Translations under genes and position numbers: made by a program
Notes under the pieces: generated by a model
Databases searched by the model: none
What the model was told of the DNA's origin: nothing
The model's input: the letters and a program-made list of their open reading frames with translations, nothing else
Origin: Pseudomonadota bacterium
GTDB taxonomy: Bacteria > Pseudomonadota > Alphaproteobacteria > Caulobacterales > Aquidulcibacteraceae
Direction: 5' to 3'
Assembly: GCA_023410295.1 (NCBI GenBank)
Contig: JAEYPY010000114.1
Coordinates: forward strand, 1 to 10,404
Length of the DNA stretch: 10,404 nt
In this document: in pieces, positions 5,771 to 10,404 of the stretch
Position numbering within the stretch: the stretch's first letter is position 1
How the letters are laid out: each line of letters starts with the position of its first letter

Positions 5771-5806
5771 TAAAACAAAACGGGCCGGAGATTGCTCTCC
5801 GGCCCG
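5771..5806 (-). terminator. intrinsic terminator of glnA
   Basis: A perfect 10-bp stem, CGGGCCGGAG/CTCCGGCCCG (5781-5790 with 5797-5806), has a 6-base loop and is followed on the minus strand by TTTTGTTTTA (5780-5771). It begins 21 bases after the glnA stop and is the strongest terminator in the window. It also shields glnA from the repeat array. Confidence 0.93.
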
Positions 5807-5827
5807 CTTGTTCGCGCAAGGCTTGGA

Positions 5828-7231
5828 TCAGGCCTTGTAGTACATGTCGAATTCGACCGGGTGCGGGTGGGTCTCGAAGCGGTCGAGTTCTTCCTTTTTG
5901 AGATCGATGTAGGCGTCGATCATGTCCTCGGTCATGACGCCGCCCTTCATCAGGAAGTCGCGATCGCGGTCGAGCGCAGTGAGCGCTTCGCGCAGGCTTG
6001 CGGCGACGGTGGGTACGTCCTTCAGCTCTTCCGGCGGCAGATCGTAGAGATTCTTGTCGAGCGGCTCGCCCGGATGAATCTTCTTCTCGATGCCGTCGAG
6101 GCCCGCCATCAGCAGCGCGACGTAGGTGAGATACATGTTGCCCGCCGGATCGGGGAAGCGGACTTCGACGCGCTTGGCTTTCGCGCCGGTGCCATGCGGA
6201 ATGCGGCACGAGGCGGAGCGGTTGCGCGCGGAATAGGCGAGCAGCACCGGCGCTTCGTAGCCGGGCACAAGGCGCTTGTAGGAATTGGTGGTCGAGTTGG
6301 CGAAGGCGTTGATGGCCTTGGCGTGCTTGATGATGCCGCCGATGTAGTAGAGGCAGGTTTCGCTCAGATCAGCGTAGCGGTCGCCGGCGAAGGTGTTATT
6401 GCCGCCCTTCCAGATCGACATGTGCACGTGCATGCCCGAGCCGTTGTCCTTGAAATAGGGCTTCGGCATGAAAGTCGCCGACTTGCCGTAGGACGCGGCC
6501 ACCTGGTGGATGATGTACTTATAGAGGTTCATGTTGTCGGCCATGCGCGTCAGCGTGTTGAACTTGAGGCCAAGTTCGTGCTGCGCGGGCGCGACTTCGT
6601 GGTGGTGCTTTTCCGGATTGAGGCCGAGCTGACCCATGATTTCAAGCATCTCGCCGCGCATGTCCTGCAGCGAGTCGATCGGCGGCACCGGGAAGTAGCC
6701 GCCCTTCGGCCCCGGACGGAAACCGGAATTGCCGCCTTCGTATGGCTTGTTTGAATTGACAGGCAGTTCGGTGGAGTCGAACGAATAGCCGGTGTTCCAC
6801 GGATCGGTGGACCAGCGCACGTCGTCGAACACGAAGAACTCGGCCTCGGGGCCGAAGTACGCGACTTCGCCAGCGCCTGATGATTTGACGTAGGCTTCGG
6901 CCTTCTTGGCGATCGAACGGGGATCGCGCGAATAGGGCTGCAGCGTGCCGGGTTCGAGGATGTCGCAGAACATCGCCAGCGTGGTCTGCTGATAGAACGG
7001 ATCGATGTGCGCGCCGACCGGATCAGGGCGCATGACCATGTCGCTCTCGTTGATCGCCTTCCAGCCGGCGATCGAGGAGCCGTCGAACATGGTGCCTTCG
7101 GTGAAGATGTCCTTGTCGATCATGGAGACGTCGAAGGTGACGTGCTGCATCTTGCCCCGGAGATCGTTGAACCGAAGATCGACGTACTGGACTTCCTTGT
7201 CCTTGATCAGCTTCAGAATCTCGTCCGACAT
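5828..7231 (-). CDS. glnA: glutamine synthetase type I
   Basis: This 467-residue protein makes glutamine from glutamate, ammonia and ATP in the cytosol as a dodecamer. Family marks are intact: MFDGSSIAGW (48-57), the metal-binding PEAEFF (128-133), HHHEVAPAQHE (209-219), the glutamate/ATP-site KPYFKDNGSGMHVH (257-270), NRSASCRIP (337-345), EVRFPDP (356-362) and the adenylylation loop KNLYDLPPEE, in which Tyr396 is the expected target of GlnE. This is therefore the regulated type I beta form. I chose the ATG at 7231 because MSDEILKLI is the family N-terminus and GGGGGAG lies 8 bases upstream; an in-frame ATG 16 codons earlier would add a glutamine-rich stretch not found in the family. It lies 89 bases downstream of glnB and is probably co-transcribed, perhaps with its own promoter too. 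Confidence 0.98.
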   Translation of the reverse strand: MSDEILKLIKDKEVQYVDLRFNDLRGKMQHVTFDVSMIDKDIFTEGTMFDGSSIAGWKAINESDMVMRPDPVGAHIDPFYQQTTLAMFCDILEPGTLQPYSRDPRSIAKKAEAYVKSSGAGEVAYFGPEAEFFVFDDVRWSTDPWNTGYSFDSTELPVNSNKPYEGGNSGFRPGPKGGYFPVPPIDSLQDMRGEMLEIMGQLGLNPEKHHHEVAPAQHELGLKFNTLTRMADNMNLYKYIIHQVAASYGKSATFMPKPYFKDNGSGMHVHMSIWKGGNNTFAGDRYADLSETCLYYIGGIIKHAKAINAFANSTTNSYKRLVPGYEAPVLLAYSARNRSASCRIPHGTGAKAKRVEVRFPDPAGNMYLTYVALLMAGLDGIEKKIHPGEPLDKNLYDLPPEELKDVPTVAASLREALTALDRDRDFLMKGGVMTEDMIDAYIDLKKEELDRFETHPHPVEFDMYYKA

Positions 7232-7271
7232 CGGAAACTCCCCCGAGCTTTGTTGTTGCTGTTGCAGGGCG

Positions 7272-7297
7272 GCGCGCACGTCTCGGTCCGTGCGCGC
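7272..7297 (-). promoter_or_regulatory. hairpin in the glnB-glnA gap
   Basis: GCGCGCAC (7272-7279) pairs with GTGCGCGC (7290-7297) across a 10-base loop, an 8-bp GC stem between the glnB stop and the glnA ribosome-binding site. No T-run follows on the minus strand, so it is unlikely to be a full intrinsic terminator. An RNA processing or stabilising role that changes the GlnB:GlnA ratio is inference. Confidence 0.4.
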
Positions 7298-7320
7298 GCC
7301 CGAAATTGTTTGCGGGCCGC

Positions 7321-7659
7321 TTAGACGGCGGCGGCGCCGGTTTCTCCAGTGCGGATGCGCACCACGTTGTGCACGTCGAGCACGAAGATCTTGCCGTCGC
7401 CGATCTTGCCGGTCTTGGCTGCCTTCTGAATCGCATCGAGCGCGGCGTCGACTTGATCGTCGCTGACCACCACCTCGACCTTGAGCTTGGGCAAAAAGTC
7501 GACGACGTATTCAGCGCCCCGGTAAAGCTCGGTGTGGCCCTTCTGTCGGCCGAAGCCCTTGGCTTCGACCACGGTCATGCCTTGCAGGCCGATCTCCTGC
7601 AGCGCTTCCTTCACGTCATCGAGTTTGAACGGCTTGATGATTGCCTCGATCTTTTTCAT
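7321..7659 (-). CDS. glnB: nitrogen regulatory protein PII
   Basis: This 112-residue protein is a PII signal protein, a cytosolic trimer that senses 2-oxoglutarate, ATP/ADP and (through uridylylation) glutamine, and controls GlnE, NtrB and other partners. The N-terminus MKKIEAIIKPFKLDDVKEAL is the classic signature, the T-loop (about 37-55) carries GRQKGHTELYRGAEY with Tyr51 as the uridylylation site, and the C-terminal signature is KIGDGKIFVLDV..VVRIRTGE (85-106). The length is exactly that of the family. AAGGGGG lies about 9 bases before the ATG at 7659. Linkage to glnA favours GlnB over GlnK, which normally sits with amtB. I could not find a sigma-54 (GG-N10-GC) promoter in the upstream gap. 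Confidence 0.97.
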   Translation of the reverse strand: MKKIEAIIKPFKLDDVKEALQEIGLQGMTVVEAKGFGRQKGHTELYRGAEYVVDFLPKLKVEVVVSDDQVDAALDAIQKAAKTGKIGDGKIFVLDVHNVVRIRTGETGAAAV

Positions 7660-7762
7660 CGGAGCACCCCCTTTTTGGCGTCGCCTGATCTGTTCAGTTG
7701 GTCTTGGACGGATGAGGCTGAGTCTGGAAGGCGCACGGCTGTGGGTAACGGCATGGGCGGGC

Positions 7763-7794
7763 GAGGCGCCTCTTTCGGAGGCGCCGGGCGCCTA
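7763..7794. promoter_or_regulatory. palindromic GGCGCC cluster between divergent glnB and phosphatase genes
   Basis: The 179-base gap between the divergent starts holds GAGGCGCCTC (7763-7772, a perfect palindrome), then GAGGCGCC (7778-7785) and GGGCGCCT (7787-7794). The first two can also fold as an 8-bp stem, GGCGCCTC/GAGGCGCC, with a TTTCG loop (7765-7785). No T-run follows in either direction. It could be an operator for a dimeric regulator of either gene or a simple hairpin; no known binding motif was recognised. I see nothing else definite in this gap. Confidence 0.35.
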
Positions 7795-7838
7795 ATCAAA
7801 CGGCTGGCGAGGCGGCGACGGGCCGCTAAGCTGGCGCA

Positions 7839-8411
7839 ATGACGCGCATTTTCCTGATCCGCCATGCAGAACCGGCCGAGGCCTGGGGCGGCGACGCGCA
7901 TAATCCGGGCTTGAGCGCGCGTGGGCGGGCGCAGGCGGAGGCGGCCGCGACGGCGCTGGCGCAGTTCGGGGCGCTGGACGTCGTTTCCTCGCCCATGCGC
8001 CGGTGCGTGGAAACGGCCGCGCCGTTCGCCGGCCTTATGGGCGTTGAACCTCGGATCGAGCCGCGCGTCAGCGAGGTCGTGGCGCCGGCGGAGGTTTCAG
8101 ACCGGCGCGCGTGGCTGAAGACGTGCTTTCCTTGGGACGAAGGCGCCGAGCGGCGGCGCTGGGCCAGTCTCGATCCAGCGTTGCGCGCTTGGCGCGATGA
8201 GGCGGTTTCTGCGCTGAAGGCGCTACGGCGTGACACGGCGGTGTTCAGCCACTTCATCGCCATCAACGCGATCAGCAGTCATGCGCTTGAGCGGGACGAG
8301 AGCATCGTCTGCACGCCGACGCATGCCTCGATCACTGAACTGGCGTTGATGGACGGCGCCTTGCGTTTGGTGCGCATGGGTGTGGAAGTGCAATCGGATG
8401 ATGTGCGGTGA
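7839..8411 (+). CDS. histidine phosphatase superfamily protein (phosphoglycerate-mutase-like)
   Basis: This 190-residue cytosolic protein has the histidine-phosphatase core. Marks are the catalytic IRHAEP (7-12, with Arg8 and His9, the phosphorylated histidine), NPGLSARGRAQA (22-33), SSPMRRCVETA (50-60, Arg55 in the phosphate pocket), Glu79 as possible proton donor, and FSHFIAIN (136-143, His138 as second catalytic histidine). The middle part, about residues 85-128, is tryptophan- and charge-rich and does not point to a particular substrate; the small size argues for a phosphatase rather than a glycolytic mutase. No good ribosome-binding site precedes the ATG at 7839. Its TGA overlaps the GTG of nnr, implying translational coupling. 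It is divergent from glnB. Confidence 0.9.
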   Translation: MTRIFLIRHAEPAEAWGGDAHNPGLSARGRAQAEAAATALAQFGALDVVSSPMRRCVETAAPFAGLMGVEPRIEPRVSEVVAPAEVSDRRAWLKTCFPWDEGAERRRWASLDPALRAWRDEAVSALKALRRDTAVFSHFIAINAISSHALERDESIVCTPTHASITELALMDGALRLVRMGVEVQSDDVR

Positions 8412-9880
8412 GCCGCGAGATCATCACCGTCGCCGAGATGCGTGCGATCGATGCAGCGGCTGAGGCGGCTGGCGTGCCGACGCGCACGCTTATGGAGAAT
8501 GCGGGCGCAGCGGTGGCGGATGCGATCGCGCAGCGTTTCACCCCGCGGCCGACGTTGGTGCTGTGCGGACCCGGCAACAATGGCGGCGATGGTTGGGTGG
8601 CGGCGCGGCGGCTGCGTGAAATGGGCTGGCCGGTGCGCGTGGCGAGCCTTGTTTCGCGAGAAGCGCTGCGCGGCGATGCTGCGGACGCGGCGGCGGCTTG
8701 GGGTGGGGAGACGCTAACGCTTGAAGACGGCCCGCCGGAGGCCGAGCTTTACGTCGATGCGCTATTCGGCGCGGGGCTGACGCGCCCGCTGGAGGGCGTC
8801 GCGGCTGAGCTTGCCGGGCGCTTGCAGCGAGAGCGCGTGGTTGCTGTCGATGTGCCGAGCGGGATCGATGGCGACGATGGAAACGCCCTGGGAGAGGCGC
8901 ATTTTCGCGCGGCGCTGACGGTGACGTTCGTACGCAAAAAGCCGGCGCATGTGTTGATGCCGGCGCGCGCACACTGCGGCGAGATCGTCGTTGCCGACAT
9001 TGGCGCGCCGGAAAGCGTGGTGGCGGCGCAGGGTGTGACATTGTTCGAGAATGATCCATCGCTCTGGTCGTTGCCGTGGCCTGAGCCGGAGGCGCACAAA
9101 CATGCGCGCGGGCATGTCTCGGTGGCGAGCGGGGGACGCGCACACACGGGGGCGGCGCGGCTTTCAGCGCGTGCGGCGCTGCGCGCGGGCGCGGGGCTGG
9201 TGACGGTGCTGAGCCCGCCCGATGCGATCGATGAGAACGCCGCGCAGCTCACCGCGATCATGCTGCGCGAAGCTGCGGACGAGACAGCGTACGCGCAAGC
9301 GGCGCGCACCTCGCAGGCGCTGGTGATCGGCCCAGCGTTCGGCACGAGCGATGCGCATTATAAGCTGCTGCTCGCGACACTGGAGGCGAAGCCGCGCTGT
9401 CCGCTCGTGCTGGATGCGGACGCGATCACATTGCTGGCGCCGCTGACGCATGGGCTCGAGGGCGATGATGTTATGACGCCGCATGTCGGCGAATTTCGCC
9501 GCGCGTTTCCTGGCATCTGGAGCGCATCGGAAAACCGGATCGACGCAGCGCGTGCGGCCGCGGCTTACGCGCGCTGCGTGGTGCTCTTGAAAGGCCCGGA
9601 CACGGTGATCGCAGCGCCCGACGGACGCGCCATCGTCAACACGACGGGTACGCCATTCTTGGCGACGGCGGGCGCGGGTGATGTGTTGGCGGGGCTGATC
9701 GCCGGCTTGATCGGGCAGGGGATGGCGAGCTTCGAGGCCGCCGCGGCGGCGGCGTGGCTGCACGGGCGGGCCGGGGGGATGCTCGGGCCCGGGCTGATCG
9801 CGGAGGATATCGGCGAGATACTGCCACTTCTCCTGGCGGAAATGGCGCCGGCGGGGCTTCGGCCCACAGGCTGGGACTGA
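8408..9880 (+). CDS. nnr: bifunctional NAD(P)H-hydrate repair enzyme (epimerase + dehydratase)
   Basis: This 490-residue cytosolic enzyme has two fused domains, as is usual in bacteria. The N-terminal epimerase (YjeF_N, about 1-210) shows the nucleotide-binding GPGNNGGDG (54-62), VDALFGAGL (116-124) and DVPSGID (148-154); it interconverts R- and S-NAD(P)HX. The C-terminal ADP/ATP-dependent dehydratase (about 225-485) shows KHARGHVSV (231-239), the VLDADA block (334-339), TPHVGEF (357-363), VLLKGPDT (392-399) and ATAGAGDVLAGLIAG (419-433, Asp425 as probable catalytic base). Together they restore hydrated, damaged NAD(P)H. The start is GTG at 8408 inside a GTGA overlap with the phosphatase gene. 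In several alphaproteobacteria nnr lies next to glnB; here it is close but divergent. No terminator is evident in the short gap after it. Confidence 0.96.
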   Translation: MSREIITVAEMRAIDAAAEAAGVPTRTLMENAGAAVADAIAQRFTPRPTLVLCGPGNNGGDGWVAARRLREMGWPVRVASLVSREALRGDAADAAAAWGGETLTLEDGPPEAELYVDALFGAGLTRPLEGVAAELAGRLQRERVVAVDVPSGIDGDDGNALGEAHFRAALTVTFVRKKPAHVLMPARAHCGEIVVADIGAPESVVAAQGVTLFENDPSLWSLPWPEPEAHKHARGHVSVASGGRAHTGAARLSARAALRAGAGLVTVLSPPDAIDENAAQLTAIMLREAADETAYAQAARTSQALVIGPAFGTSDAHYKLLLATLEAKPRCPLVLDADAITLLAPLTHGLEGDDVMTPHVGEFRRAFPGIWSASENRIDAARAAAAYARCVVLLKGPDTVIAAPDGRAIVNTTGTPFLATAGAGDVLAGLIAGLIGQGMASFEAAAAAAWLHGRAGGMLGPGLIAEDIGEILPLLLAEMAPAGLRPTGWD

Positions 9881-9954
9881 TCAGGCCTGTTCCCCGGGGC
9901 GTTTTCGCGTTAACCCTTGAGGCGGGACGCGTTCAGCAGAGGGGGTCGGCGCTC

Positions 9955-10404
9955 ATGGCTTGGTGGTGGTGGATTATCCCCGGCGCGGTTGGCGTGATTG
10001 GCCTCGCCATTGCGCTCAGCGGCATCGGCTGGATGTTCCGCGGCCGGCCTTTCAAGGGCGGGCGCGGTGTGGCCGGCGGGGCGGTTTTCCTCGCGGTCGG
10101 GGCCATCGTCGCGCTGCTTGGCCTCAATGTGCAGACGTACAACCGCCTCACCTACGAGCGCCCGGTCGCCACGATCGAGACCCGGCAACTCGCGCCGCAG
10201 CTTTACGAGGCCACCGTGGTCGAGCCGCCGACGCCGGAGCACCCGGAAGGCGTCACCCGCACGTTCGAAGTGCACGGCGATGAATGGCGCATCGAAGCGC
10301 GGGTGCTGAAATGGAAGCCGTGGGCCAACGTGCTGGGGCTTGATTCCCAGTATCGGCTCGATCGCTTCTCAGGCCGCTATCAGGAGACGCAGCAAGAGCT
10401 GCAT
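9955..10404 (+). CDS. small two-helix membrane protein (partial, runs off right edge)
   Basis: An open frame of 150 codons starts at the ATG at 9955 and has no stop before the window ends. AGAGGGGG lies about 9 bases upstream. The protein begins MAWWWWIIPG, with a first membrane helix at about 6-27 and a second at about 39-58, followed by a soluble region that starts NVQTYNRLTYERPVA and contains GDEWRIEARVLKWKPWANVLGLD (108-130) and RLDRFSGRY. I recall similar proteins in other proteobacteria, sometimes labelled cation/multidrug efflux pump, but two helices and no transporter motif make that label doubtful. Function is unknown; the soluble part should be periplasmic or cytosolic depending on helix orientation. 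It follows nnr by 74 bases on the same strand. Confidence 0.85.
   Translation, partial: MAWWWWIIPGAVGVIGLAIALSGIGWMFRGRPFKGGRGVAGGAVFLAVGAIVALLGLNVQTYNRLTYERPVATIETRQLAPQLYEATVVEPPTPEHPEGVTRTFEVHGDEWRIEARVLKWKPWANVLGLDSQYRLDRFSGRYQETQQELH

Noticed and set aside
5792..6754. A 320-codon open frame on the plus strand opposite glnA
   Set aside because: It is antisense to highly conserved glnA codons; long opposite-strand frames are expected in DNA this GC-rich, and the translation shows no recognisable domain.
7232..7279. N-terminal extension of glnA from an upstream ATG, adding a run of glutamines
   Set aside because: The ATG at 7231 matches the family N-terminus and has a good ribosome-binding site; the extension reads through the intergenic gap.
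7660..7838. Sigma-54 promoter for glnB
   Set aside because: I read the gap on the minus strand for TGGCAC-N5-TTGC or a relaxed GG-N10-GC with flanking matches and saw no convincing site.
9660..9705. GAGD instead of GSGD in the dehydratase motif of nnr as a possible defect
   Set aside because: The aspartate and surrounding glycines are intact, and alanine at that position is, to my knowledge, common in proteobacterial members.
9854..9865. GGGC-TTCG-GCCC hairpin near the nnr stop as a terminator
   Set aside because: It is inside the coding sequence with only a 4-bp stem and no T-run after it.

Overview
The window is GC-rich chromosomal DNA from an alphaproteobacterium. The signs are a glnB-glnA (PII / glutamine synthetase I) pair beside a bifunctional NAD(P)H-hydrate repair gene, GC-rich codons throughout, and GTGA start/stop overlaps. 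A sphingosine-1-phosphate-lyase-like enzyme and small glycine-zipper lipoproteins would suit a Caulobacterales/Hyphomonadaceae-type organism, but the family assignment is inference. Most of the window is ordinary core genome. I see no phage, insertion sequence, CRISPR array or defence system.

Layout. Bases 1-2003 lie on the minus strand: the 5' part of a tRNA-Pro gene (cut by the window edge), a secreted or lipid-anchored DUF192 protein, tRNA-Glu(TTC) with a clear sigma-70-type promoter, and a PLP-dependent enzyme of the sphingosine-1-phosphate lyase group. Bases 2042-2888 hold two tandem paralogous glycine-zipper lipoproteins (minus), each followed by an intrinsic terminator with the same 9-bp stem. 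Bases 2966-4189 (minus) encode a class III CoA-transferase. Divergently, 4245-5524 (plus) encodes a GFA-family zinc protein overlapping a six-segment potassium channel with a C-terminal zinc ribbon. The channel frame runs 21 bases into tRNA-Val(TAC), which supplies its stop codon. A small tandem repeat with hairpins (about 5577-5770) follows, then the glnA terminator. Bases 5828-7659 (minus) are glnA and glnB, the nitrogen-assimilation enzyme and its PII signal protein. Bases 7839-9880 (plus) are a histidine-phosphatase protein overlapping nnr. The right edge cuts a small two-helix membrane protein starting at 9955.

How the genes work together. GlnB and GlnA form a regulatory and catalytic pair, and both modification tyrosines are present. 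Nnr repairs hydrated NAD(P)H and is translationally coupled to the phosphatase gene. tRNA-Glu, DUF192 and tRNA-Pro are collinear with no visible terminator between the first two, so a mixed tRNA/mRNA transcript is plausible. The points most worth a second look are the channel/tRNA-Val overlap, the repeat array abutting that tRNA, the duplicated lipoprotein-plus-terminator unit, and a nested hairpin covering the DUF192 ribosome-binding site and start codon.
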